64,000 bases of DNA from Streptomyces mangrovi (GTDB lineage: Bacteria > Actinomycetota > Actinomycetes > Streptomycetales > Streptomycetaceae): the NCBI RefSeq assembly GCF_900114215.1, contig NZ_FOSG01000012.1, forward strand, positions 1 to 64,000. The letters are read 5' to 3'. Of this stretch, positions 17,420 to 26,662 are shown piece by piece. Each line of letters opens with the position of its first letter. Within the stretch, counting starts at the first letter, position 1. Under the pieces are notes generated by a model. It saw only the letters and a program-made list of their open reading frames with translations. It had not been told where the DNA came from and ran no database searches. A program made the translations under genes and the position numbers.

Positions 17420-19717
17420 ATGGGGGACGTGCCCGCGTTGGAAGAGAACACGCAAGACCCCCTGACGGAACCGCTGCGAAAGGTGCTCGGCGGCACCACC
17501 GCGAAGGTGATGGCCGAGCATCTCGGCCTGCACACCGTCGGCGACCTGCTGCACCACTACCCGCGGCGGTACGCCGAGCGCGGCGAGCTGACCCGGCTCG
17601 CCGACCTGCCGCTGGACGAGCACGTCACCGTCGTCGCCCAGGTCGCCGACTCCCGGGTGCTCACCTTCAACCAGGGCCGCGGCAAGCGCCTGGAGGTCAC
17701 CCTCACCGACGGCAGCGGCCGCCTCCGGCTGGTCTTCTTCGGCAGGGCCGTCCACCACCACCACAAGGAGCTGCTGCCCGGCCGCCGGGGGATGTTCGCG
17801 GGCAAGGTCGGCGTGTTCAACCGGAAGCTCCAGCTCTCCCACCCCGCCTACGAGCTGCTGGACGCGGGCAGCGGGGCGGAGGCGGTGGACGCCTTCGCCG
17901 GCAGGCTCATGCCGATCTACCCGGCGTGCAAGCAGCTGGAGTCGTGGAAGATCGCCAAGGCCGTCGCCACCGTCGTGGACTCCCTGCCGGCCACCGGCTG
18001 GGCGGGCGTCGCCGATCCGCTGCCCGCCGCCCTGCGCGCCGAACGCGGCCTGCCGACGCTGCCGGAGGCGCTGGAGAAGGTCCACCGGCCGCGCACCAAG
18101 GCGGACGTGGAACTGGCGAGGGCCCGGCTGAAGTGGGACGAGGCGTTCGTCCTCCAGGTCGCGCTGGCCCGCCGCCGCCTGGCCGAGGGCCAGCTGCCGG
18201 CCGTGGCACGCAGGCCGCGCGAGGGCGGGCTGCTGGACGCCTTCGACGCCCGGCTGCCCTTCACCCTCACCGACGGCCAGCGGGCCGTCAGCCGGGAGAT
18301 CTTCGACGACCTGGCCACCGAGCACCCCATGCACCGCCTCCTCCAGGGCGAGGTCGGTTCCGGCAAGACGCTGGTGGCGCTGCGCGCCATGCTCGCGGTG
18401 GTGGACGCCGGCGGGCAGGCCGCGATGCTCGCCCCCACCGAGGTGCTGGCCCAGCAGCATCACCGCTCGATCACCGAGATGATGGGGGAGCTGGCCGAGG
18501 GCGGGATGCTCGGCGGTGTCGAGCACGCCACCAAGGTCGTGCTGCTCACCGGCTCGATGGGGGCCGCCGCCCGCCGCCGGGCCCTGCTGGACCTGGCCAC
18601 CGGCGAGGCCGGGATCGTCATCGGCACCCACGCCCTGATCGAGGACAAGGTGGGCTTCCACGACCTGGGCCTGGTCGTGGTCGACGAGCAGCACCGCTTC
18701 GGCGTCGAGCAGCGCGACGCCCTGCGTTCCAAGGGCAAGCAGCCCCCGCACCTGCTGGTGATGACCGCCACCCCCATCCCGCGCACGGTCGCCATGACGG
18801 TCTTCGGTGATCTGGAGACCTCCGTGCTGGACCAGCTCCCGGCCGGGCGCTCGCCCATCGCCAGCCATGTCGTACCCGCCGCCGAGAAGCCCCACTTCCT
18901 CGCCCGCGCCTGGGAGCGGGTGCGCGAGGAGGTGTCGGCCGGACACCAGGCCTACGTGGTCTGCCCGCGCATCGGCGACGAGGAGGAGCCCGCGGGCGCC
19001 CGGCGGAGTGGCGGACGTGGCGCGGAAAGCGGGGCCGGGGCGGGAAGTGGGGACGGCGAGGGAGGCGCCGACGGCGAGGGCGCCGACGGCGGAGGCGAGC
19101 GCCGCCCGCCGCTGGCCGTCCTCGACGTCGCCGGACAGCTCGCCGACGGGCCTCTCAAGGGCCTGCGGGTGGCCGCGCTGCACGGCCGGATGCAGCCGGA
19201 CGCCAAGGACGAGGTGATGCGCCGCTTCGCCGCGGGCGAGCTGGACGTCCTGGTCGCCACGACCGTCATCGAGGTCGGGGTGAACGTGCCGAACGCCACC
19301 GTGATGGTGATCATGGACGCGGACCGCTTCGGCGTCTCCCAGCTCCATCAGCTGCGCGGCCGGGTCGGGCGAGGCAGCGCGCCGGGACTGTGCCTGCTGG
19401 TCAGCGAGACCCCCGAGGGCAGCCCCGCCCGCGCCAGGCTGGGAGCGGTCGCCGCGACGCTGGACGGCTTCGAGCTGTCCCGCATCGACCTGGAGCAGCG
19501 CCGGGAGGGCGATGTGCTGGGCCAGGCGCAGTCCGGCACCCGCTCCTCCCTGCGGATGCTCGCCGTCATCGACGACGAGGAGGTCATCGCGGCCGCCCGG
19601 GAGAAGGCGACGCAGATCGTCGCCGACGATCCCGGACTGGAGCGCCTGCCCGAGCTGCGCGCGGCCCTGGAGGCCCTGCTGGACGCCGAGCGCGAGGAGT
19701 ACCTGGAGAAGGGCTGA
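17420..19717 (+). CDS. recG: ATP-dependent DNA helicase RecG
   Basis: RecG (765 aa) remodels stalled replication forks and Holliday junctions. Order: wedge/OB domain (TVVAQVADSRVLTFNQGRGK), helicase motifs GEVGSGKTLVALRAML (Walker A), VVDEQHRFGVEQR (motif II), TATPIPRT (motif III) and the QLRGRVGRG motif VI. An insert of about 40 Gly/Ala/Glu-rich residues (roughly 535-575) separates YVVCPRI from LAVLDVAGQL in the second RecA-like domain, longer than in most homologues. ATG 17420 is used; GTG 17429 is possible. Starts 58 bp after the DAK2 gene. Confidence 0.95.
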   Translation: MGDVPALEENTQDPLTEPLRKVLGGTTAKVMAEHLGLHTVGDLLHHYPRRYAERGELTRLADLPLDEHVTVVAQVADSRVLTFNQGRGKRLEVTLTDGSGRLRLVFFGRAVHHHHKELLPGRRGMFAGKVGVFNRKLQLSHPAYELLDAGSGAEAVDAFAGRLMPIYPACKQLESWKIAKAVATVVDSLPATGWAGVADPLPAALRAERGLPTLPEALEKVHRPRTKADVELARARLKWDEAFVLQVALARRRLAEGQLPAVARRPREGGLLDAFDARLPFTLTDGQRAVSREIFDDLATEHPMHRLLQGEVGSGKTLVALRAMLAVVDAGGQAAMLAPTEVLAQQHHRSITEMMGELAEGGMLGGVEHATKVVLLTGSMGAAARRRALLDLATGEAGIVIGTHALIEDKVGFHDLGLVVVDEQHRFGVEQRDALRSKGKQPPHLLVMTATPIPRTVAMTVFGDLETSVLDQLPAGRSPIASHVVPAAEKPHFLARAWERVREEVSAGHQAYVVCPRIGDEEEPAGARRSGGRGAESGAGAGSGDGEGGADGEGADGGGERRPPLAVLDVAGQLADGPLKGLRVAALHGRMQPDAKDEVMRRFAAGELDVLVATTVIEVGVNVPNATVMVIMDADRFGVSQLHQLRGRVGRGSAPGLCLLVSETPEGSPARARLGAVAATLDGFELSRIDLEQRREGDVLGQAQSGTRSSLRMLAVIDDEEVIAAAREKATQIVADDPGLERLPELRAALEALLDAEREEYLEKG

Positions 19718-19859
19718 CGGGAGCGGACGGATCCGCCGTCCGTCCGCCGCGCGCCTATCGTGGTGGGGCGGCGGCCCGCCGCGCCCGGGCACACCGGCCC
19801 CGCCCGGGCGCCCCGAACCCGGACACCCTGACCCCGAACACCCTGGAGACGGTGAAGCG

Positions 19860-20453
19860 ATGACCCGCGTGATCGCCGGAGCGGCCGGCGGACGACGCCT
19901 GGCGGTGCCGCCCGGCCAGGGCACCCGCCCGACCTCCGACCGGGCGCGCGAGGGGCTGTTCTCCACCTGGGAGTCGCTGCTCGGCCCGCTGGCGGGTCTG
20001 CGGGTGCTCGACCTGTACGGGGGCTCGGGCGCGGTCGGCCTGGAGGCCCTCTCGCGCGGCGCGGCCCACGTCCTGCTGGTCGAGTCCGACGCCCGGGCCG
20101 TGCGCACCATCCGCCGGAACGTCCGCGGCCTCGGCCTGCCCGGTGCCGAGGTGCACGCCGGCCGGGCGGAGCAGACGGTGCGCGCGCAGGCCCCCGCAGA
20201 GCCGTACGACGTGGTGTTCCTCGATCCGCCGTACGCCGTCGGGGACGAGGAGTTGCGCGAGATCCTTCTCACACTCCGTGCCCGGGGGTGGCTCGCGGGC
20301 GGCGCCCTCGCCACCGTGGAACGGAGCACCAGGGGCGGCGAATTCCACTGGCCCGCCGGTTTCGAGGGGCTGCGGTCCCGCCGCTACGGCGAGGGGACGC
20401 TCTGGTACGGTCGCGCCGCCGAAGAAGCCGAAGAGGTCACCGACGCGTCATGA
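19860..20453 (+). CDS. rsmD: 16S rRNA (guanine(966)-N2)-methyltransferase
   Basis: RsmD (197 aa) methylates G966 in the small-subunit P-site region. It has the opening VIAGAAGGRRLAVPPGQGTRPTSDRAREGLF, SAM-binding LDLYGGSGAVGLEALSRGA and the catalytic DPPY (VVFLDPPYAVG). It is followed at once by coaD, the usual RsmD-CoaD pair. Confidence 0.95.
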   Translation: MTRVIAGAAGGRRLAVPPGQGTRPTSDRAREGLFSTWESLLGPLAGLRVLDLYGGSGAVGLEALSRGAAHVLLVESDARAVRTIRRNVRGLGLPGAEVHAGRAEQTVRAQAPAEPYDVVFLDPPYAVGDEELREILLTLRARGWLAGGALATVERSTRGGEFHWPAGFEGLRSRRYGEGTLWYGRAAEEAEEVTDAS

Positions 20454-20479
20454 CCCGTACGGAGAGCGAGGAAACGCCA

Positions 20480-20959
20480 GTGCGCCGCGCCGTCTGTCCG
20501 GGGTCCTTCGACCCCATCACCAACGGACACCTCGACATCATCTCCCGCGCCTCCAGGCTCTACGACGAGGTGTACGTCGCGGTGATGATCAACAAGTCCA
20601 AGCAGGGCCTTTTCGCCGTCGAGGAGCGCATCGACCTGATCCACCAGGTCACCGCCGAGTACGGCAACGTGCGCGTGGAGGCCTTCCACGGCCTGCTGGT
20701 GGACTTCTGCAAGCAGCGTGACATCCCGGCCATCGTCAAGGGCCTGCGGGCGGTCAGCGACTTCGACTACGAGCTGCAGATGGCCCAGATGAACAACGGA
20801 CTGTCCGGGGTGGAGACGCTGTTCGTGCCCACCAACCCGACCTACAGCTTCCTCTCCTCCAGCCTGGTCAAGGAGGTCGCGGCCTGGGGCGGCGACGTCT
20901 CCCACCTGGTGCCGCCCCAGGTGCTCCAGGCCCTGCGAGAGCGGCTGTCCCGCTCCTGA
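20480..20959 (+). CDS. coaD: Phosphopantetheine adenylyltransferase
   Basis: CoaD (159 aa) transfers AMP to 4'-phosphopantetheine, the penultimate CoA step. Motifs: CPGSFDPITNGHLDII with the TxGH-type TNGH, GLRAVSDFDYELQMAQMN and YSFLSSSLVKEVA. GTG at 20480 is chosen because it gives MRRAVCPGSFDP, the normal family start, with GAGGA 8 bp before it. An ATG at 20450 would overlap rsmD and add ten non-conserved residues. Confidence 0.95.
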   Translation: MRRAVCPGSFDPITNGHLDIISRASRLYDEVYVAVMINKSKQGLFAVEERIDLIHQVTAEYGNVRVEAFHGLLVDFCKQRDIPAIVKGLRAVSDFDYELQMAQMNNGLSGVETLFVPTNPTYSFLSSSLVKEVAAWGGDVSHLVPPQVLQALRERLSRS

Positions 20960-21080
20960 CGCATCAGGCCGCCCCGCCCCGCCCGGCCGCGGCCGGTTCC
21001 GGGGAGCGGGCGGGCCCCGTGCCGGACCGGTTCCCGCATCCGCTGTCGCACCGGCGGCCGCTGCCCGTACAGTCGCTCCC

Positions 21081-22244
21081 GTGGACGTACAGCAGAAACT
21101 CGACGACATCGTCGCGGCGGTCGAAGGCGCCCGATCCATGCCCATGTCGGCCTCCTGCGTGATCAACCGCGCGGAGCTGCTGGGGATGCTGGAGGAGGTG
21201 CGGCAGGCGCTGCCCGGCTCGCTCGCCCAGGCCCAGGAGCTGATCGGCGACCGGGAGCAGATGATCGCCGAGGCCCGGCAGGAGGCCCAGCGGATCATCG
21301 ACTCCGCGCAGGCCGAGCGCGGCTCGCTGGTCTCCGGCACCGAGATCGCCCGGCGCGCGCAGGAGGAGGCCGACCGCATCCTCGCCCAGGCGCGCCAGGA
21401 GGCCGAGGGGATCCGGGCCGAGGCCGACGACTACGTCGACAGCAAACTCGCCAACTTCGAGGTCGTCCTCAGCAAGACCATAGGCTCGGTCGACCGGGGG
21501 CGGGAGAAGCTGCTGGGCCGGGACCCGGGCGCCGGCCCCTACGGCGAGGAGAGCGGCGAGGACATCCCGGAGCGCTCCGCCGACCCCGCCGAGCTGCGGG
21601 AGCGCGCCGACGCCTATGTGGAGACCCAGTTCCGGGCCTTCGAGGCGGTGCTGTCCAAGACCCTGGAGGCGGTCGGGCGCGGCCGGCAGAAGCTCACCGG
21701 CCACCGGCCCATCGACGAACTGGGCGCCCATATGGCCGCCCAGGACGAGCACGGGCAGCAGAGCGACGCCGACTACCTCGCGGACCTCGCCGCCGTCTCC
21801 CACGAGCCGCGGCAGGCGCAGCAAGCCCCACAGGCCCCCGCGCAGCAGCCGCAGCAGCCCGCGTACGAGCCGCAGTCCCAGCAGTCGCAGCAGGACCCCT
21901 ACACCTACCAGCAGGGCGGTTACGGCTATCCGCAGGAGGGCTATCCGCAGGAGTACGGGCAGCCGCGGCAGGACCCGTACGCCTACCAGCAGCAGTCCCC
22001 GCAGCAGTCGGCGTACCAGCCGCAGCAGGCGCAGCAGGGCGGTTACGGCTATCCGCAGGAGGGCTATCCGCAGGAGTACGGGCAGCCGCGGCAGGACCCG
22101 TACGCCTACCAGCAGCAGTCCCCGCAGCAGTCGGCGTACCAGCCGCAGCAGGCGCAGCAGCCCGCGGCGCTCGACGAGACCAGCTTCTTCGACACCAGCA
22201 TGATCGACATGGAGCAGCTGCGGCAGTACGAGCAGGGCCGCTAG
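21081..22244 (+). CDS. Coiled-coil (DivIVA/ATP-synthase-B-like) protein with Q/Y/P-rich repeat tail
   Basis: A 387-aa protein. Residues 1-150 and 190-240 are strongly helical and charged (AEARQEAQRIIDSAQAERGSL; ARQEAEGIRAEADDYVDSKL appears twice in variant form), like the filament-forming coiled coils of streptomycete cytoskeletal proteins. The remaining 140 residues are a Gln/Tyr/Pro/Gly-rich, probably disordered tail with a perfect 41-residue duplication, ending in a short acidic peptide (DETSFFDTSMIDMEQLRQYEQ). Function is unknown; a cell-envelope or polar-growth scaffold is an inference from composition. GTG start lies 7 bp after TACAGT, so the mRNA may be leaderless. Confidence 0.8.
   Translation: MDVQQKLDDIVAAVEGARSMPMSASCVINRAELLGMLEEVRQALPGSLAQAQELIGDREQMIAEARQEAQRIIDSAQAERGSLVSGTEIARRAQEEADRILAQARQEAEGIRAEADDYVDSKLANFEVVLSKTIGSVDRGREKLLGRDPGAGPYGEESGEDIPERSADPAELRERADAYVETQFRAFEAVLSKTLEAVGRGRQKLTGHRPIDELGAHMAAQDEHGQQSDADYLADLAAVSHEPRQAQQAPQAPAQQPQQPAYEPQSQQSQQDPYTYQQGGYGYPQEGYPQEYGQPRQDPYAYQQQSPQQSAYQPQQAQQGGYGYPQEGYPQEYGQPRQDPYAYQQQSPQQSAYQPQQAQQPAALDETSFFDTSMIDMEQLRQYEQGR
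21911..22156 (+). repeat. Perfect 123-bp tandem duplication
   Basis: Positions 21911-22033 and 22034-22156 are identical at every base and lie head to tail, preserving the frame (41 codons each). Lack of any synonymous change means a very recent duplication or ongoing homogenisation. Confidence 0.95.
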
Positions 22245-22390
22245 CCCGACGGCCCGGCACTCCACCGGCCCCGCATCCCGCCGGGTCGGCCCGGATTGGG
22301 TCCGGGGCGGCCGGTCCAGTATCCTGGCCATTCGGTCGTGGTCCGCCCGCGACGTTCGGCTGCCCAGAACGCAGGAATCGGAGCCAGCCG

Positions 22391-23050
22391 GTGTCAGACC
22401 GTAGAAAGCAGGAAGCCCTGAACGCCCCCCTCGACCATCGTTCCCCCCTCGTGCTGGACACGCGCGAGCTGGGGCGCCGTCCGGGTGCGCTCAAGGAGTT
22501 CTCCCGGACGGTCCCGGCTCCCGGGGATCTCGGCATCGAGGTCATCGGGGTGCCGGAGGGCTCGCCCATGGAGCTCGACCTCCGCCTGGAGTCGGTCATG
22601 GAAGGGGTGCTCGTCACGGGCACCGCCCGTGCGCGGCTGAAGGGGGAGTGCGTAAGGTGTCTGGAGCCGCTGGAGCAGGAATGCGAGGCGGACTTCCAGG
22701 AGATGTTCTCCTACCCCGACGCCGACGACCGGAGCCGCTTCGCGGACACCGGCGACGACGCCGAGGACGAGGAGACGTTCCAACTCGAGGGCGACCTGCT
22801 CGACCTCGAGCCCGTGCTGCGCGACGCGGTGGTGCTGTCACTGCCGCTGCAGCCGGTGTGCCAGGAGGACTGCCCCGGACTCTGCCCCCGCTGTGGGGCG
22901 AGGCTCGCGGACGACCCCGGGCACGACCACAACGAGGCCGTCGACATCCGGTGGGCGGCTCTCGAAGGACTCGCCGGCTCCATGCGGGACGGCGAGAAGG
23001 ACGAAGACAACGCACCCCGCACTGCCGGGGACGATCCACAGGAGAAATAG
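22391..23050 (+). CDS. yceD: YceD/DUF177 protein
   Basis: A 219-aa DUF177 protein, encoded before rpmF in most bacteria and linked to 23S rRNA/L32 metabolism. It has the family core (LKGECVRCLEPLEQECEADFQEMF) and a C-terminal cysteine cluster C-x(3)-C-x(3)-C-x(2)-C (CQEDCPGLCPRCG) that probably binds zinc. GTG 22391 has a weak GGAGCC upstream. The stop is 2 bp before rpmF, so both are one operon with rnc. Confidence 0.92.
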   Translation: MSDRRKQEALNAPLDHRSPLVLDTRELGRRPGALKEFSRTVPAPGDLGIEVIGVPEGSPMELDLRLESVMEGVLVTGTARARLKGECVRCLEPLEQECEADFQEMFSYPDADDRSRFADTGDDAEDEETFQLEGDLLDLEPVLRDAVVLSLPLQPVCQEDCPGLCPRCGARLADDPGHDHNEAVDIRWAALEGLAGSMRDGEKDEDNAPRTAGDDPQEK

Positions 23051-23052
23051 CC

Positions 23053-23226
23053 GTGGCTGTTCCGAAGCGGAAGATGTCGCGCAGCAACACGCGCCACCGC
23101 CGGTCGCAGTGGAAGGCTGCGGTCCCGACCCTGGTGAAGTGCGAGCGCTGCCAGGAGCCCCGTCAGCAGCACATCGCGTGCCCGAACTGCGGCACCTACA
23201 ACCGCCGCCAGGTCCTCGAGGTCTGA
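23053..23226 (+). CDS. rpmF: 50S ribosomal protein L32, zinc-binding form
   Basis: L32 (57 aa) starting MAVPKRKMSRSNTRHRRSQWK, with two CxxC pairs (CERC and CPNC) for zinc. GGAGAAATAG before the GTG overlaps the end of yceD. Confidence 0.97.
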   Translation: MAVPKRKMSRSNTRHRRSQWKAAVPTLVKCERCQEPRQQHIACPNCGTYNRRQVLEV

Positions 23227-23245
23227 TCGGCTGGTGACGGGCTCC

Positions 23246-24046
23246 ATGTCAGACGCCACTACGCCCGGAGGCACCCCCCGCAACGACGGGGGTGAGACGG
23301 CGCAGAGGGCGGGTCTGGTGGACGCGGCCTCGTCCCACACGCTTCTGGAAGGGCGGCTCGGGTACCAGCTCGAGTCCGCCCTTCTGACGCGTGCACTGAC
23401 GCACCGCAGCTACGCGTACGAGAACGGCGGCCTGCCCACCAACGAACGCCTGGAGTTCCTGGGGGACTCCGTGCTGGGCCTGGTGGTCACCGACACCCTT
23501 TACCGCACCCACCCCGACCTGCCCGAGGGTCAGCTCGCCAAGCTTCGCGCGGCGGTGGTCAACTCCCGCGCGCTGGCGGGAGTCGCCCGCGGTCTCGATC
23601 TGGGCGCCTTCATCCGGCTCGGCCGGGGCGAGGAGGGCACCGGCGGCCGGGACAAGGCGTCGATCCTCGCCGACACCCTGGAGGCCGTGATCGGCGCGGT
23701 CTACCTCGACCGGGGGCTGGAGGCGGCCAGCGAGCTGGTGCACCGGCTCTTCGACCCCCTGATCGAGGAGTCCTCCAACCTCGGCGCCGGACTCGACTGG
23801 AAGACCAGCCTCCAGGAACTGACCGCGGCCGAGGGGCTGGGGGTTCCGGAGTATCTGGTCACCGAGACCGGCCCCGACCACGAGAAGACCTTCACGGCTG
23901 CCGCCCGCGTCGGTGGTGTCGCGTACGGCACCGGCACCGGCCGCAGCAAGAAGGAGGCCGAGCAGCAGGCGGCGGAGGCCGCCTGGCGTGCCATCCGGGC
24001 CGCCGCCGACCAGCGGGAGGGCCAGACCGCCGAGAAGGTCTCCTGA
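23246..24046 (+). CDS. rnc: Ribonuclease III (AbsB)
   Basis: RNase III (266 aa) cleaves double-stranded RNA in rRNA maturation. In S. coelicolor the orthologue AbsB globally controls antibiotic production (family knowledge). The catalytic signature ERLEFLGDSVLGLVVTD is intact, the second acidic cluster is in DKASILADTLEAVIGAVYLD, and a C-terminal dsRNA-binding domain ends with GTGRSKKEAEQQAAEAAW. ATG 23246 is preferred; a GTG 12 bp upstream is also in frame. Last gene of the yceD-rpmF-rnc operon, before mutM. Confidence 0.95.
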   Translation: MSDATTPGGTPRNDGGETAQRAGLVDAASSHTLLEGRLGYQLESALLTRALTHRSYAYENGGLPTNERLEFLGDSVLGLVVTDTLYRTHPDLPEGQLAKLRAAVVNSRALAGVARGLDLGAFIRLGRGEEGTGGRDKASILADTLEAVIGAVYLDRGLEAASELVHRLFDPLIEESSNLGAGLDWKTSLQELTAAEGLGVPEYLVTETGPDHEKTFTAAARVGGVAYGTGTGRSKKEAEQQAAEAAWRAIRAAADQREGQTAEKVS

Positions 24047-24076
24047 CCGGCCCCGACCTCGCTTTGCCGCGCCTTT

Positions 24077-24109
24077 CGCCCACCCGCCCGGAATCCGGAC
24101 GGGTGGGCG
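24077..24109 (+). terminator. Terminator after rnc
   Basis: A 15-bp stem with one mismatch (24077-24091 with 24095-24109), loop AAT, about 30 bp after the rnc stop. Confidence 0.75.
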
Positions 24110-24177
24110 CGTCGTTCCACCAGTGACCCCACACCGCCTCCCGCTGACGCGGGATCTTCGTCGACGAGGAGCCTTCG

Positions 24178-25038
24178 TTGCCAGAGCTGCCCGAGGTCGA
24201 GGTCGTCCGGCGCGGACTCGAGCGCTGGGTCGGCGGCCGCACCATCGCCGGAGCCGAGGTGCTGCACCCCCGCGCGGTCCGCCGCCACCTCGCCGGAGCG
24301 GAGGACTTCACCGGCCGGCTGAGAGGGGCGCGTGTCGGCGCGCCCCGGCGCCGCGGCAAGTACCTGTGGCTGCCGCTTGAGGACACCGGCCAGTGCGTCC
24401 TGGCCCACCTCGGCATGAGCGGGCAGCTGCTCGTCCAGCCCCAGGGCGCCCCCGACGAGAAGCACCTGCGCGTCCGCGTCCGCTTCGCCGACGACGCGGG
24501 CACCGAGCTGCGCTTCGTCGACCAGCGCACCTTCGGCGGACTGTCACTGCACGCCACCACGGAAGACGGTCTGCCCGACGTCATGGCGCACATCGCCCGC
24601 GATCCGCTGGACCCGGCCTTCGACGAGATGGCCTTCCACGCCGCCCTGCGCCGCCGCCGCAGCACGCTCAAGCGGGCACTGCTCGACCAGTCCCTGATCA
24701 GCGGGGTGGGCAACATCTACGCGGACGAGGCGCTGTGGCGCTCCCGGCTGCACTACGACCGCCCCACCGCCACCCTCACCCGCCCGCGCACCGCCGAACT
24801 CCTCGGCCACGTCCGCGACGTGATGAACGCGGCCCTCGCCGTCGGCGGCACCAGCTTCGACAGCCTCTACGTCAACGTCAACGGGGAGTCGGGCTACTTC
24901 GAACGCTCCCTGGACGCCTACGGCCGGGAGGGCCTGCCCTGCCGCCGCTGCGCCGCCCCGATGCGCCGCAGCCCCTGGATGAACCGCTCCAGCTATTTCT
25001 GTCCGCGCTGTCAGCGCCCGCCCCGCCCGGTGCGCTGA
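24178..25038 (+). CDS. mutM: Formamidopyrimidine-DNA glycosylase
   Basis: MutM/Fpg (286 aa) removes 8-oxoguanine and ring-opened purines. The catalytic proline is residue 2 (PELPEVEVVRRGL), which fixes the start at the unusual TTG codon 24178, backed by GAGGAG 8 bp upstream. The Lys loop (RRRGKYLWL) and the C-terminal zinc finger (CRRCAAP...YFCPRCQ) are intact. Converges with the CAP-domain gene. Confidence 0.96.
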   Translation: MPELPEVEVVRRGLERWVGGRTIAGAEVLHPRAVRRHLAGAEDFTGRLRGARVGAPRRRGKYLWLPLEDTGQCVLAHLGMSGQLLVQPQGAPDEKHLRVRVRFADDAGTELRFVDQRTFGGLSLHATTEDGLPDVMAHIARDPLDPAFDEMAFHAALRRRRSTLKRALLDQSLISGVGNIYADEALWRSRLHYDRPTATLTRPRTAELLGHVRDVMNAALAVGGTSFDSLYVNVNGESGYFERSLDAYGREGLPCRRCAAPMRRSPWMNRSSYFCPRCQRPPRPVR

Positions 25039-25087
25039 ACACCGCCCGCCGCCCGCACGCGGTGGCGGGTGCCCGGCGGGAGGCCGG

Positions 25088-26029
25088 TCAGAAGCCGAAA
25101 TTCTGCGTCCACCAGGGGCCGCCCTCGGCGAAGTGCGCGCCCACGCCCAGGGTCCGGTAGTCGCAGTTGAGGATGTTGGCGCGGTGGCCGGGGCTGTCCA
25201 TCCAGGCGTCCATCACCGCCTGTGCGTCGGCCTGGCCGCGGGCTATGTTCTCGCCGCCGAGGTTGTCGATGCCCGCCGCCTCGGCGCGGTCCCAGGGGGT
25301 GTCGCCGTCGGGGCCGGTGTGGGAGAAGAACCCCCGGTCGGCCATGTCCCGGCTGAAATCCCCGGCCAGTTCGGCCAGTTCGGGATCGGCGGTGACCGGA
25401 CGGCAGCCGGCCTCGGCCCGTTCCAGGTTGACCAGTCTCAGTACCTCCGCCTCGGCGGCCGTCTCCTCGTCGAGGGAGGGGAGGCCGGGCGCGGTGGGCT
25501 TCCGGGAGGAGGCGGAGGGATCGCCAGGGCTTCGGGAGGGCTCGCGGACGGCGTCGTCGCCCGCGCTGTACTTCTCGGCGGGGGGCGTGCTGTCGCGTGA
25601 GGGGGTGGGCTCGGCCGCCCTCTCGGACGGCGTGGCCTCGGGTTTCTCCGGCTTCCGGTCGCGCGAGGGCTCGGCGCCGGGGGAGGCGGTCCGGCCGTCG
25701 CCGAGGCCCGCGGTGGGATCCTCGCCGCGGTCGTCCGGGGCCGGTGTCGTCGCGCCCTGGGACCGCAGGTCCCGCAGATCGTCCGGGGCCACGCCGGAGG
25801 GGGAGGCGAACCCGCCGACGGTGTAGTCGCCGTTCGGGCCGGGCAGCAGTCCCGAGGCCACCGCCACGGCTCCCATCGCCATCGCGGCCGAGGCTCCGAG
25901 GAGGCCGGTGCGGACGGGGGCGGCGCTCCGCTTGCGGTGCGGACCGCGGTGGCGTCCGCCCGCCGCGTGGCGGTCGGAGGTGACGGGGGCCGGTGCTGGA
26001 ACCGGTTCGGCGCGGCGGTGGCGTCCCAT
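25088..26029 (-). CDS. Secreted CAP (SCP/PR-1) domain protein
   Basis: A 313-aa exported protein. An Arg-rich N-terminus (1-40) precedes a hydrophobic segment (about 42-62) that acts as signal anchor. A Pro/Ser/Glu-rich linker follows (about 80-190), then a CAP domain (about 190-313) with ENIARG and SPGHRANILNCDYRTLGVG holding the conserved His/Glu positions, ending in WWTQNFGF. Function in bacteria is unknown; members are envelope-associated. GAGGA lies upstream of the ATG at 26029. Confidence 0.9.
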   Translation of the reverse strand: MGRHRRAEPVPAPAPVTSDRHAAGGRHRGPHRKRSAAPVRTGLLGASAAMAMGAVAVASGLLPGPNGDYTVGGFASPSGVAPDDLRDLRSQGATTPAPDDRGEDPTAGLGDGRTASPGAEPSRDRKPEKPEATPSERAAEPTPSRDSTPPAEKYSAGDDAVREPSRSPGDPSASSRKPTAPGLPSLDEETAAEAEVLRLVNLERAEAGCRPVTADPELAELAGDFSRDMADRGFFSHTGPDGDTPWDRAEAAGIDNLGGENIARGQADAQAVMDAWMDSPGHRANILNCDYRTLGVGAHFAEGGPWWTQNFGF

Positions 26030-26213
26030 CTGCTGCAGTCCTCACGTGATCGGCGTCACTTGTGTCACTCGAAAGAGTGAGTCCCGTTGCGGCGTGACTG
26101 TACGGCATCCACATGGGGCGGAGGAGCGGACGGCGCAAACCCGGGAGGCGGGAGAGGACGGGGCGTATGGGCGGGGCGTGTGGGAGCGGCGCGCGTCCGG
26201 ATAGCGTGCGCCC

Positions 26214-26531
26214 ATGGGTACGAACACGGAGGGTGCCGGCGAGGGCGCGACCGGGGAGGCCGTGCGGATGACGGCCTGGGTGCGCGGACAGGTGCAGGGG
26301 GTCGGCTTCCGCTGGTTCACCCGGGCCAACGCGCTGCGGATCGGCGGTCTGGAGGGCTTCGCGCTCAATCTCGGCGACGGCCGGGTCCAGGTGGTCGCCG
26401 AAGGGCCGCGCGATCGCTGCGAACTGCTGCTGGCATGGCTCCGAACGGGTGATACGCCGGGCCGGGTCGAAGGCGTGACCGAGATCTGGAGTCCGCCGCG
26501 CGGCGGCTACGAGGGCTTCGCGATCCGATGA
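26214..26531 (+). CDS. acyP: Acylphosphatase
   Basis: AcyP (105 aa) hydrolyses acyl phosphates. The phosphate-cradle signature GQVQGVGFRWFTR carries the catalytic Arg, and the Asn lies in EGFALNLGDGRVQV. About 20 Gly/Ala/Glu residues precede the fold. The ATG lies 6 bp after TAGCGT with no Shine-Dalgarno, so probably leaderless. Confidence 0.93.
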   Translation: MGTNTEGAGEGATGEAVRMTAWVRGQVQGVGFRWFTRANALRIGGLEGFALNLGDGRVQVVAEGPRDRCELLLAWLRTGDTPGRVEGVTEIWSPPRGGYEGFAIR

Positions 26532-26662
26532 TCCAAAGTGGTTGCCTTTCCCCGCGTGACGTGCAAGGCTGCGGCCAGCGTCACCCCCGCGGGACCCCGC
26601 GAGCCCTCCGGCAGATTGAGTGCCGTCGAGTCAAGGCCGCCGGGGCGTGTGGCGTGATCGTG

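Noticed and set aside
16940..20329. Very long leftward open frame across recG and rsmD
   Set aside because: It is antisense to recG and rsmD, whose helicase and methyltransferase motifs are intact. Its composition is the Arg/Pro/Ala-rich shadow produced by G+C-rich third positions.
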